In this document: positions 24,601 through 35,639 of the stretch, in pieces | How positions within the stretch are numbered: position 1 is the stretch's first letter | How the letters are laid out: each line of letters starts with the position of its first letter | NCBI RefSeq assembly: GCF_030445035.2 | Contig: NC_080680.1 | Location: 120,368,228-120,432,227 of the forward strand | DNA from: Dasypus novemcinctus | Lineage: Eukaryota; Chordata; Mammalia; Cingulata; Dasypodidae | Direction: 5' to 3' | DNA length: 64,000 nt | Made by a program: the position numbers and the translations under genes | Notes under the pieces: generated by a model | Seen by the model: the letters and a program-made list of their open reading frames with translations, nothing else | What the model was told of the DNA's origin: nothing | Databases searched by the model: none

Positions 24601-25480
24601 AAGCCAAAATAATTTTTTGTTGTTTAAGCATGTATAGTATTTTCAGCAATGCGAGAGGAGCACAGAATTCCAGCTGGGGGAAGTATCCATAAAGGTGGGG
24701 ATTTTGTACCTCTAGATTAATGTCTGGACAAGTAACAGCAAATATTTCAGCATTGTTGGCCATTTGATCTCTGTTACAACTACTCAACTCTGCCATTGTA
24801 ACACAAGAACAGTATATAAATAAATGATTATGGATTAAGCTTTATATTATAGACACTGAAATTTTTATTTCATATAAGTTTTACATGTCACAAAATAAGA
24901 ATTTTCTTTTGATCGTTTTCAATCAAAACAAGGGCTCAAGGACAGCACAAAAACAGGCAGCAGGCAAGATTTGGCTTACAGGCCATGGTTTGACAACCCT
25001 GGCCATAGAGCAATCCGAACTAATTTGTCCCAAGTCAAATTTGAGCTTTCTTCTCCAAAGGGCAAGCCACAGACGAAGTATCCCTGAGCTACTGAATTGC
25101 AATACGTGGAAATGGAGGATGGTTGGTGGATAATCAAGGTGAAGACAAACCAGTAGAAAAATATTTTGGATCATTTCATAGGTGTGATGGGGAGTCAATG
25201 AAGAATTTAAAACAGTAGAAGTAACATGAGAATATAATGTGTCTTTCTAAACTCTTTTCTTCTATTTGTCTTCTGATAGTCGTTCTTTCTTGTCATAAAA
25301 TCGTTTCATTTGGTTTGGGGCCTCCTTCCTCTCTCATACAGAAGTGGTCACATGGTACCGAACACCATGCTCTCTTGACTAGAATGGTCACGTAATTGCA
25401 ATGGTTAGTACCTTCAGTTCAAAGTTATATAATAGCTGTCATAATGGGTATAATTTTTCTGGTTTTCTGTTTTGGACTTT
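24601..25480. other. Intergenic DNA, nothing recognised
   Basis: No gene, and no repeat I can name with confidence. Confidence 0.4.
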
Positions 25481-25489
25481 AGGAAGAAT

Positions 25490-25700
25490 GCCATTGTTTG
25501 AGGTATGATGCCAGTGTCATCTATCTCTTGATTTATGTTTTATGGAGCTGTTTTATAAATCAAGAATTTTTTTCAAGTGCACCACTAGAAATGATTTTTC
25601 TCCATAGATATATTAATATGATGAATTGTATTTCTAGTATTGAATCATCTTTGTATTTGTGGAATAAAACTCATTTGGTCATGATGTATTCTTAAATAAT
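25490..25700 (-). repeat. Old antisense LINE-1 fragment
   Basis: Contains GAATCATCTTTGTATTTGTGG and ACTCATTTGGTCATGATGTATT, a common LINE-1 ORF2 antisense text. Confidence 0.55.
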
Positions 25701-25904
25701 AATAATAAATAAGATTGAACTATTGTTTTCTTTTCTGAGTTTTTTTTTGGTCATGCATGACATCTGTGTACTTGCTTCATAACAAAATTCAGAAGTTTTC
25801 CTTCTTTCCTGGAATATTTTAATTAGCATTGAAATTATATGCTCTTTAAAAGTTTGATAGCACTTTCCTGGGTATTCTATGGTTCCTGGTAGATTTTTTA
25901 AGGT

Positions 25905-26618
25905 TTCTAAATACTATTTTTTTGGTTAGACCAATTGTAGATTTACAGAAAACTTATGCAGAAAATACAGAGTTCCCATATAACATCCCCCACCCCAAAC
26001 ACAGTTTATCCTATTATTAACTCTTTGCTTTAGTGTGGTCCTTATGTAACAATTGATGAAAGAATGTTTTTAAAATTATACTACTATTATATATAGTGCA
26101 TAGTTTACAATAGGGCTCCCGATATGTGTTTTACAGTCCTACTTCTAAAAAAAATTCTAGTAACTTACATGCAACCTAAAATTTCCCCTTTTAACTGTAT
26201 TCAAGCCAGTAATACAGTGTTGTTAATTACATTCACAATTTTGTGCTACCATCACTATCATCTATTACCAACATATTTTCATCATCCCAAACAGAAATTC
26301 TGTACCAATTAAGCATCACCGACCCCTAACCTACCCCCACACCAGTCCCTGGTAACCTATGTTCTAGTTTCTGATTCCATGAATTTGCTTATTCTAATTT
26401 TTTCACATCAGTGACATCATACAATATTTGTCTTTTTGTGTCTGGCTTATTTCACTCAACATGATGTCTTCAAGGTTCATCCATGTTGTCAAATGCATCA
26501 GACTTCATTTTTTGTTTTTTACAGCTGAATAACAATATTCTTTGTATGTATATATCACATTTTGTTTATCCTTCTCATTTGCTGATGGATACTTGGGTTC
26601 CTTCCATCTTTTGGCAAT
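25905..26618 (-). repeat. Old LINE-1, 3' part (left of the class II-like ERV)
   Basis: Antisense LINE-1 text (TTCAAGGTTCATCCATGTTG, GCTGAATAACAATATTC, GATGGATACTTGGGTTCC) broken in TTTTGGCAAT by the ERV LTR at 26619 and resumed at 32363. Confidence 0.7.
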
Positions 26619-27037
26619 TGCTGAGACCAGCTCAGCAATAGGTTTGCACGAAGGGAAGGCAAGGCAGAACTGAAGAAATAAAAGGACAGAAAGAAAGACA
26701 CGAGAGAAATTAAAGATGCGACCAGGAGACTCAACATCTTCTGGAACTGAGAGCCTTGACCCTAGTTTCCACATCGTATTTACTAGAAATTAAAGCAGTA
26801 GTTATCTATGTTTACTTTCAAGGCTGCTTGTTACTAAAGCTGTAGCTCCGGCAATGCGAGTGAGCAGGCCATAACAAAGTTCAAATGTCTCCACACGCAG
26901 ACAATTTTTATGATGACCAGACAACGTTCCATCTAGTCAAGGCTGGTGTTCCTAAGCCCACCCTTCTTATCTGCGTTATGGAAACATTTCAACTTCAAGC
27001 CAGGTTCCCACATTCAAATTCAAGCTATTTTCCCACA
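26619..27037 (-). repeat. 3' LTR of the right class II-like ERV
   Basis: On the minus strand it runs from TGTGGGAAAATAG to GGTCTCAGCA. It is a direct repeat of 31941-32356 with clear divergence. Confidence 0.85.
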
Positions 27038-27053
27038 TGTCCCCCTTTTCTGT
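27038..27053 (-). other. Polypurine tract of the class II-like ERV
   Basis: Minus strand reads ACAGAAAAGGGGGACA directly before the TGTGGG start of the 3' LTR, the expected place for plus-strand priming. This fixes the orientation of the provirus. Confidence 0.75.
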
Positions 27054-27257
27054 TTTTGCAAAGCAATGAAGGCAGATTTGGTGATTTCTTGGTGCTTCAT
27101 ACCCCAGAAGGTTTGTCACGTGCATCTGAGGACTAAATACACACAAAACAGAAAGGAATAGATAATTAATATACCTCCTAGAAGACCCCTTCCTCAACTC
27201 TTCATCCATATCATAAGGTTCAGGGATCTTAATCCACCCACAATTCCTGTCATAGTT

Positions 27258-27444
27258 TGTGAGGCAGGAAGCAAATGCAAATGAGCATGTTGAATGCTTA
27301 TTTATTTGGGCTCGTAATTGAGAAATATCTAAGCTTAAATTGTTTTTATGACCATGCAAATGATGTTTCACTGATTTCTAAGGAATATCATTGCGATTAT
27401 TTGCATTTGCAACATGCTCATTTGCATTTGCTTCCTGCCTCACA
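27258..27444. repeat. 35-bp perfect inverted repeat with four octamer motifs
   Basis: Arms 27258-27292 and 27410-27444 are exact reverse complements (core GAGGCAGGAAGCAAATGC), with a 117-base spacer. Octamer sites ATGCAAAT/ATTTGCAT occur at 27275-27282, 27354-27361, 27399-27406 and 27420-27427. The structure lies near the 3' end of the ERV internal region. The left ERV copy lacks it. It could be a foldback insertion or an enhancer-like block. Confidence 0.8.
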
Positions 27445-27859
27445 CAACAACTAGATATATTCCAATCACATTGTAGACATAAGTACATATTTACAGTTTG
27501 AAATTCTTCTACCAAGCTAAAAACTGCATTTTATACATAATCTATAACTGCAGTAGATTATACAACAATGAACAAGAAGACTTCCAACTAGCAGACATTT
27601 AATAAACAGACTTTCATTTTTTCATGGGCTTAAGACTTCTAATCAGCAAGGCTATATAGGCCAGTACTCGATAAAAAATGACCTCATTTTCCCCAGTTTG
27701 TATAGTTTGAGGCATAGACAGTGACAAATTATTGTTACTCCCCCATTTTGGGCTGTGGGGCACCTGGAACTTGAACTCTTAATTTCAATGCCTTCACTGA
27801 TCTTGCTGTTAGCATCTGTATTGGACCTGGGGTCACAACTCAGTGTTGAATTTAAACTT

Positions 27860-28280
27860 TAAAAAAAAAAGATTTATTTATTTATTTATTGCTCTCCCCT
27901 CCCCCCCCCCACTCCAGTTGTCTGTTCTCTGAGTCTATGTGCTGTGTCGTCTTCTTTGTGCGCTTCTGTTGTTGTCAGTGGCACGGGAATCTGTGTTTCT
28001 TTTTGTTTCATCATCTTGCTGTGTCAGCTCTCCGTGTGTGCGGCACCATGCCTGGGCAGGCTGCACTTTCTTTTGTGCTGGGCGGCTCTCCTTATGGGGT
28101 GCACTCCTTGCGTGTGGGGCTCCCCTACGCGGGGGACATCCCTACGTGGCAGGGCACTCCTTGTGCGCATCAGCGCTGCGCATGGGCCAGCTCCACACGG
28201 GTCAAGGAGGCCTGGGGTTTGAACCGTGGACCTCCCATATGGTAGACGGACGCCCTAACCACTGGGCCAAGTCCACCGCC
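27860..28280 (-). repeat. DAS-type SINE inside the class II-like ERV
   Basis: Full-length reverse-oriented SINE with 13-bp duplication TGAATTTAAACTT (27847-27859 and 28281-28293). The left ERV copy has the unfilled site at about 10610-10622. Confidence 0.9.
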
Positions 28281-28439
28281 TGAATTTAAACTTAATCCAT
28301 TGTTGTGAGGATTCATTTTCTAGTCAGAAAATAGTAGCTGTCTTGTTATAAGAGTCCTGATGCAGTGTCCGCAGCAATGGAAGCATACCTCATCCCTCCC
28401 AAGAGCAGTAGGGGTCCAATGACACAGTCATTGGAGTGA

Positions 28440-28760
28440 ACATGATGGACACTCATGGGTGAAGTCCATGACCTGTTGGCAAGTAACAGGCAGCTGGAAC
28501 TGCTGGGCTAGGCACCACAAGGCCTGGTACTCAAGATGTTTGCCTTTCTAGTGGAGCCATTCTGCTCCTTCTCAGGTCTCAATTGTATGGCTCTGGATCT
28601 TTATGAAGGCATCTTCCTCAAGAGTCATGACAAGGATATTAGAAGAGTGGGCAGGGACATAGCAATGACAGTTTCCTGTCATTGCTGGCAGGTGTCCCAG
28701 ATGCTCTTCCACAGATCTCTCCCCCATAGAGGGTGATTCACAACAGTCCATCATTTGTCA
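28440..28760 (-). pseudogene. Pol remnant in the right class II-like ERV
   Basis: The minus strand at 28572-28754 has an open stretch ending with YVPAHSSNI and EEDAFIKI, an RNase H-end-like pattern. Integrase-like His/Cys text is further degraded toward 28440. It aligns with 10141-10480 of the left copy. Confidence 0.35.
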
Positions 28761-31439
28761 ATGTACCCCTAGATAGGGGTGGCAGTCTTCAGAGTGACCA
28801 GACACTATTGGGTTAAATCTTTCACTTTCATTAGGGCTTCTTATGCTGCACAAAATTGCTTTTTATATTGTACTTTTGGCACCTTTTCAGAATTGTGACT
28901 AAAACCCAAGGGGTATTTGCTTAGAATGCTTCCTTTGCCACAAATCCCACCCAAAGCCAATATTGGGGCTGACATACAAGTCACAAGTTAAGTCACTGTT
29001 CACCTTCTCTTCCTTTTTTTATTTTTTAAAGCAGCCTGCTAGAGGTCCTCCTACTCCCACGAAGGACCTTTCCCAATTAACACATACAATGGTTTTAATA
29101 TTTGAGCTAAGTGAGGGATGAAAGATTTTTAGTATTCCAATAATATTACAAACTACATTAACATGAGAAAACATTGTACTTTATCGATTACAGCAGAGGG
29201 TATAGTTTTGTTTTACCCAATCAAATAATATTTAAGAATTTGATAGAGTAGCAGGGACCTTGCAGCCTGTCCCAATTGTTTGCCTATTTTAGGCTCTTAA
29301 AATAATATACTATTGTCTCTGATGTTTCTTTTAATTCTGTAAAGAGGAATACTGGTTAACATAACGTCATCAGTAGGGTTGCAGCCACAGATGTCTTCTA
29401 TGCAGTCAGACTCTTCGCCACCCGGCCAGGGCAGATGGTTGGGCTATGCACACAGCCTTGGGGAAGCACTGCAAAAGTCCATTGTTGACTTTTCTACAGG
29501 TAGGAGAATTCAGGGTGGCTAAACTTTTACTAAAACAGACTAATGATTTTAGAAAATTTGAGAAAGAACAAAATTTTAACTTTCAATATATTATTTGATA
29601 CTAAAGCTTTTAAAACTTCGTAGATAGACCCATCAAATCTTACTCAACTTTAACCATAAAAATTCCTTTTCCATGAACCTTCTGCACTTTCAGTATTCAT
29701 TCAGGTTTTGTCCCACATTTTACTCTTTCTTAATAACCAATCATTTTATCTTAGGACAAAATTATTTTCTGTTTCTTTAACGATAAAAACACATTCTATA
29801 TACCCTACATACATAAGTTACCAAAATGATTTTGGAAACTGTCTCCAAGCAAACTTCTTACAACTTACAATTACCATCAACACTAAACAAACTTGTTAAA
29901 ATAATAATTCAGTTTGGTTATATGCAAATACAACTATATTTTAAATATCTAGTAGAATGCAATAACAGAAACAGTCTTTAGAAACAAACTGGCAGGGGAG
30001 GCTGGCCACCAACAACTTTTCCTGTTATAAAATTACTTTTTGTTATTATCAATTCAGTTTCTGTTTAATAATGACTTCTTGGAATTAGCCATGTAAACAC
30101 TTTAATTCAAACAATGCTTCCATAAACTTCTTATAATTATTTATAACCATATAGACTATAATTATATTATTTTAAGACAAATTTCACCTTCACAGAATAC
30201 ATTCTCTTACTAAATGTTACTATAATACCTTCTACAACTTGCCATATGCATTCAAGTCCTGTCCTGCATATGTTCATTCTGATTTTATGAACACCAGCCA
30301 TCTTATTTTAGGACAAAACACACTTTTTGAACAACTTATTAAATTTCAGTTAGCAGTCCTACAAACTTTTTACCTTTTTAAATATTCAGTTAAGTTTTAC
30401 ATACTTCATTTTATCCTCTGAAGAAAAATAAACTATTATTTTAATTTAGGCAAGAACTATTTTTTATGAAGACTTAATAGTAATTTTGTTAATCAAGACC
30501 TACAATTTTTATCATTGTAGAGATCTTATTAACAGTTAAAATTATTTATTAATATAAGCACTTATTTAATTTTTGGCTATTTGAATAGAGGTCTTTTAGA
30601 ACTTTTTATTTATTAATTTATATTACTATCCGGAGGTATCAAAATATACACTAACATTGAACAAACAAACACAAAACAATTACAACACACCAACAGAAAC
30701 ATAAAGCTTACAATTTGACTCATAATTCTTACTTTTCTGGTATAGCTGTTTTTAAGTTCTCCATCATTCCACCTCTTAGATTTTACTGCTTTTAAGATTT
30801 CTTCTGGAATCATATTGCCTGTAGCATGCAAGCTTGTTCTTGGAAACACTTTTATTAGTAATCAGTAACCAGTTAGGATAACTTTAGCAGCATAAATGCA
30901 GTTAAGCTCTTATTTAGCAGTTTAGACAGACAATTAACACACATTTTTTGAATTACTACTCTTTAAGACTACACTAAGATTTGAAGTTCAGGAGTATGCA
31001 ATTGATTAAAAACCGAAAACTCCTTTTAACACCTTGATAAAAAATTTGTACTAATTTTATTAATTTGGCTAAATAGGCCCAATCAGAATCAGCATGGAAC
31101 AAAACAGAACACCAACGTTGCCATGTTTTCCTCCTCTTCCAGCGGCTTAATTCTATTAGCTCCCACTGGCCCACAGCCACATTATTATGTAGGCAGCAGG
31201 GAGTTTGCACAGTTGCTGCCAGAATATTTTCCTTATCTTAGTCAACACTTTAACAGAGAATTTTCTTACATGCATGATGTTACTAACAAGGGCCTTATTT
31301 AGCACTTTTGCCTGTACGGGACATTGTATTTATAACTTAACCTCTCCTTGCACAAACAGTTCAACATGATTCCCCTCCAGTCTGGCCTTCAAAATGCCCT
31401 GTTGTAAAGTTGACAACTTTGGCTGAGCTTCTCTGGATA

Positions 31440-31900
31440 TAGGAGGGGGAGGAGGTGTCGGCGGAGGGGAAAATGACTTTCTAAAGTCAATTAATGAAGG
31501 AGCTGAAGGTAAAACAACTTTAGATTTAGTATCAAAACAGATTTAATAATAGTCCAGGTGAGCCAAATAGTAAGAGGGAGCAAAACACCTTGTACATGTA
31601 ATTTTTAAACTCTTTTTTCTACTCTTTCCTAATCTCCTATTTCTAAACTTCCTATTGCTGGGAATTATGAGTGGTAATTTTCTATAATCTGTAAGAGTCC
31701 TAAAATATGAGACTCACTGGCCTTGGCTCCTCTTGCCTTGAGGAGTTGTTTTAGGAGACAGACAGACGGGTGAACTGTTTCCATTTCCCGTCGTAACCCT
31801 GCTAGAATACCCGAGAGTGTCCTTACTCACCGAGGACTCGGAAGGCCTGCTAAACCACTTGGGGCTCTGCGCCATGACAACGCCTTTAGTTTCACTTGAA
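31440..31900 (-). pseudogene. Leader and matrix-like remnant of gag
   Basis: Going leftward from the primer binding site on the minus strand, an ATG (near 31874) is followed by a possible splice donor (TCGGTGAGTAAGG near 31826). A stretch then encodes LKQLLKARGAKA, like the helix of betaretroviral matrix proteins, and a proline run (PPPTPPPPP) near 31440-31480. No capsid region was recognised beyond it. Confidence 0.4.
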
Positions 31901-31920
31901 GCTATTCTTCTTGCCCTCGA

Positions 31921-31938
31921 GTCCCTAGTCGGGTGCCA
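31921..31938 (-). other. Primer binding site, tRNA-Lys-like
   Basis: Minus strand reads TGGCACCCGACTAGGGAC, two bases after the 5' LTR end. It differs at three of 18 positions from the tRNA-Lys3 primer site used by several betaretroviruses and lentiviruses. Confidence 0.75.
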
Positions 31939-31940
31939 GT

Positions 31941-32356
31941 TGCTGAGACCAGCTCAGCAATAGGTTTGCACGAAGGGAAGGTGATGCAGAAATAAAAAGA
32001 CAGAAAGAAAAAGACACAAGAGAGAAATTAAAGATGTGACCAGGGGACTCAACAGCTTCTGGAACTGAGAGCCTCAGCCCTAGGTTCCACATTGTATTTG
32101 TTAGAAATTACAAAGCAGTAGTTATCTATGTTTACTTTCAAGGCTGCTTGTTATTCAAGCTGTAGGATCGGCAATGCAAGGGAGCAGGCCGTACAAAGTT
32201 CAAATGTCTCCACATGCAAATAATTTTCATACTGACCAGACAGCGTTCCATCTAGTCAAGGCTGGTGTTCCTAAGCCCATGCTTCTTATCTGCATTATGG
32301 AAATGTTTCAACTTCAAGCCAGGTTCCCACATTCAAATTCAAGCTCTTTTCCCACA
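31941..32356 (-). repeat. 5' LTR of the right class II-like ERV
   Basis: A 416-bp LTR (minus strand TGTGGGAAAAG to GGTCTCAGCA) followed by the primer binding site. Confidence 0.85.
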
Positions 32357-33300
32357 GACAATTATGAATAATATTGCTTGTGAACACAGGTGTACAAATA
32401 TCTGCACAAGTCCCTGCATTCAGTACTATGGGGGTATATACCTAGAAGTGGGATTGCCAGGTCATTTGACAATTCTATACTTAAAATTTTGAGGAATTGT
32501 CAAAACTGTTTTCCACAGTGTTTGCATCATTTCACTTTCCTTCCAACAATGAATGAACGTTCCTATGTCTCCACATCCTCTCCAATATTTGTTGTTTTCC
32601 ATTTTTAAAAAGTAGTGGCCATTCTAATGGGTGTGAAATGTTATTTCATTTTGGTTTTGGTTTGCATTTCTCTAATGACTAATTATGTTGAGCGTCTTTA
32701 ATAAGCTTGTTGACCATGTGTATATATGTCTTGGAGAAATGGCTATGCAATTCTTTTGCCCATTTTTAAAGTGGGTGGTTTGTATTTTTATTATTGAGTT
32801 GTAGGATTTCTTCATAATTTCTGGATATTTACTGGATATGTGGTTTCCAAATATTTTCTCCCATTCTTTGGTTATCTTTTTACTTTCATGATAAAGTCCT
32901 TTGATGCAAAAAAGTTATTAGTTTTGGTGAAGTCCCATTTATGTATTTTTTCTTTTGTTGTTCATGCTTTTGGTGTAAAGTCTTTGAAACCATTGCCTAA
33001 ACATAAGGACCTGAATATGTTTCCTTATGTATTCTTATACGAGTTTTATAGTTTTATTCTTATATTTAGGTCTTAGATCCATTATGAGTTAATTTTTGTA
33101 TAGTATATTGGGGTTCCCCTACATTCCTTTGCAAGTGGATATCCAGTTTTTGCAGCACCATTTGTTGAAGAGATTATTCTTTGCCTATTGAATGGACTGG
33201 GTGGCCTTGTCAAAAATCAATTGTCCATAGGTGTGAGGGTTTATTTCTGTAATTGAACTACATGTCTGTCCTTGTGGTGGTACCAAACTGTTTTCATTAC

Positions 33301-33943
33301 TGTGGTGATTTTAAATTATTTATGAATTCCAAAAAGAGATCTTGATTATGTTTGTAAACTGGTCTGTTTCTGTGGGCATGATACCCCTTTGATTGTACTA
33401 AATCCAGAGGTTTTACTTTTACTTTATTAAATCACACTTAGGACATTGGTGTGACCACATCATTAGGGCATGCAGGGTTGAGTCCCCACCTCCTTGGTGG
33501 GCTATATAAATGGATGCTCAGTCAAGAACACAGAAATATATACACAGAGAAGTTACCAGAGGATCCTGCAGCCCCAGGAAGAGAGAGGAGCCTGATAGTT
33601 TATAGCTAACCTTGTGAAGAGAACAGAGAAGTTGAGCCTGGAAGGAAATGAGCCCTAGAGGAAGAGAGATGAACCTTATTCCAGCCTACAGCTGAGCTTG
33701 GAAAAAGCTGGGACCACAGAGCCTTAAGAGGGAAGAGTAAGGCTGAACCCTCAAGGACATTGCCTGCCATCTTGCTTTAACATGTGGCAATAGACTTTGG
33801 GTGAGAAAGTACCTCTTATGGTACCTTGAGTTGGACTCTTTAGGGCCTTGTAACTGTAAGCTTTTACCCTAAATAAATATCCTTTATAAAAGCTAACAGA
33901 TTTCTGGTACTTTGCATCAGCACCCCTTTGGCTGACTAATACA
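33301..33943 (+). repeat. Solo LTR, ERVL-like family, in the LINE-1
   Basis: TGTGGTGATTTTAAATT to GGCTGACTAATACA, flanked by the 5-bp duplication ATTAC (33296-33300 and 33944-33948). A polyadenylation-type AATAAA lies near 33872. The same family occurs at 40102-40594 and, reversed, at 50713-51847. Confidence 0.8.
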
Positions 33944-34756
33944 ATTACTTTAGCTTTGTAGTAAGTTTCAAAATCTGGCAGCGAGGGTCCTCCAACTTTG
34001 TTCTTCTTTTTCAAGATGTTTTTGGCTATTTGAGTCCCCTTATCCTTCCATACAAATTTGATCTTTACTGTTTTTCCATTTCTGTGTAGAAGGATTGGAT
34101 TTTGATTGGGATTGATTTGAATCTGTAAACCACTTTAGGTAGAATTGATCTTAACAATATTTAGTCTTCCAACCCATGAAAATGGAGTGTCCTTTCAGTT
34201 ATTATATTTATGTCTTAATTTCCTTCAGTGATATTGTTTAGTTTCTGTGTACAAGTACTTTACATCCTTTGTTAAATTTATTCCAAATACTTGAGTCTTT
34301 TGGAGCTATTATAAATGGAATTTTTTTCTTGATTTCTTCTTCAGATTGTTAATTACCAGTGTATAGAAACATGACTGATATTTGCAGGTGATCTTGTATT
34401 CCATGATTTTACTAAATTAGTTTATTAGCCCTAGTAGGTTTTTGTGGATTTTTCAGGATTTTCTCCATATAGGATCATGCCATTTGCAAATAGGGAAAAT
34501 TTTATATCTTTCTTTCCAATTTGGATGCCTTTTATTTCTTTTTCTTGTCTGATTGCTCTGGCAGATATTCAATATAATGTTGAATAATAATAGTGACAGT
34601 AGGCATCCTTGTCCTGATCCTGATCTTTGGGAGAAAATTTTTAGTCCTTTGTCATTTTGTATGATGTTAGCTGTGGTTTTTCATTTCATATATTTCCTTT
34701 CTCATATTGAGGCTGTTTCCTTCTACTCCACGTTTTCTACTTGTTTTATCAAAAAG

Positions 34757-34960
34757 ATTGCTGGGGAGCAGTTGTATCTCAAGTGATTGAGCATCTCTTT
34801 CCCATTTACAAAGTCCTGGGTTCAATCCCTGGTACATCCTAAAAACAAACAAATGAAAAAAACAACTTTCATTGAGGAGCAAATGAAGATCAGTGGATGA
34901 GCATCTGCTTCCCATGTATGAGGTCCTGGGTTCAATCCCTGGTACCTACTAAAAAAAATG
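34757..34960 (+). repeat. Dimeric tRNA-derived SINE
   Basis: Two tRNA-like units in tandem, each with a B-box-like GGGTTCAATCCC (near 34816 and 34928), separated by an A-rich linker and ending in an A-run. ATTGCTG is present on both sides. It is related to but distinct from the long DAS copies. Confidence 0.7.
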
Positions 34961-35243
34961 ATTGCTGAATTTTGTTAAATATCTTTTTTTTCCCCCACAC
35001 CAGTTGAAATGATCAGGTGTTTTTTTTTCCTTCATTCTTCGTTCTGTTAATGTGGTATATTACATTAATTGCTTTTCCTATGCTGAATCACCATAGCATT
35101 CCTGAGGTAAATCCCACTTAATGTGGCTGTTGGATTCAGTTTGCTAGTATTTTGTTGAGGATTTTTGCATCTATACTTATGAAGGATATTGCTCTGTAAT
35201 TTACCTTGTTATTATATCTTTATTTGGCTTTAGTATTAGTGTG

Positions 35244-35625
35244 CTTCTCAGCTCACAAAATCAGTGAACTGGAAGATAAGATTTTTGAAATAGTTCAGAT
35301 GAGAAGAAAGAAAAATGGAATGAGTAAAAGTGAACGGAGGCTAAGATACCTGTGGGACACAACTAAGTGTACCAAAATACACATTTTGGGAGTCCCAGAG
35401 GAGAAGAAAAGAACAGAAGGAATATTCAAGGAAATAATAGCAGAAAATTCTCTTTCCAAATTTAATGAAAGACATGAACATCTACATTGAAAATGCCCAA
35501 TAAATATAAAAAAGTATAAACCCAAGGAAAACCACACTCAGACATAATACCATAAAACTGTCAAGTACCAAAGACAAAGAGAGAATTTTGAAATCTGCAA
35601 AAGAAAAGTCATGAGTCATGTACAT
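35244..35625 (+). pseudogene. LINE-1 ORF1 3'-region piece, inverted relative to its ORF2
   Basis: Encodes an ORF1p-like RNA-recognition segment (IHILGVPEEKKRTEGIFKEI) on the + strand, directly after minus-strand ORF2. The frame ends at 35490 and the match fades by about 35625. The arrangement fits 5' inversion (twin priming) during the original LINE-1 insertion. Confidence 0.7.
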
Positions 35626-35639
35626 GTCAGGCCCATAAG

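Larger units (their letters stand above)
26619..32356 (-). mobile_element. Class II-like endogenous retrovirus, right copy
   Basis: Minus-strand provirus of 5.7 kb. LTRs at 31941-32356 (5') and 26619-27037 (3') bracket an internal region with a Lys-type primer binding site, a matrix-like leader, pol and env traces, and a polypurine tract. A 6-bp duplication with one change, GGCAAT (26613-26618) and GACAAT (32357-32362), flanks it inside an old LINE-1. The internal part is AT-rich and full of stops, and about half the size of a complete provirus. A DAS SINE lies inside. The left end of the window holds a second copy in the opposite orientation. Confidence 0.8.
32363..35243 (-). repeat. Old LINE-1 ORF2 region, interrupted
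   Basis: Antisense ORF2 text resumes after the ERV (AATTATGAATAATATTGC) and runs through familiar words (CAGCACCATTTGTTGAAGAG near 33155; GTCAAAAATCAATTGTCC near 33212; GGCATCCTTGTCCTGATCC near 34603). It is interrupted by an LTR (33301-33943) and a SINE dimer (about 34757-34960). At 35243 the orientation switches to an ORF1 piece. Confidence 0.75.

Noticed and set aside
27258-27444. CRISPR-like repeat
   Set aside because: Only two arms in inverted, not direct, order, in a vertebrate ERV.
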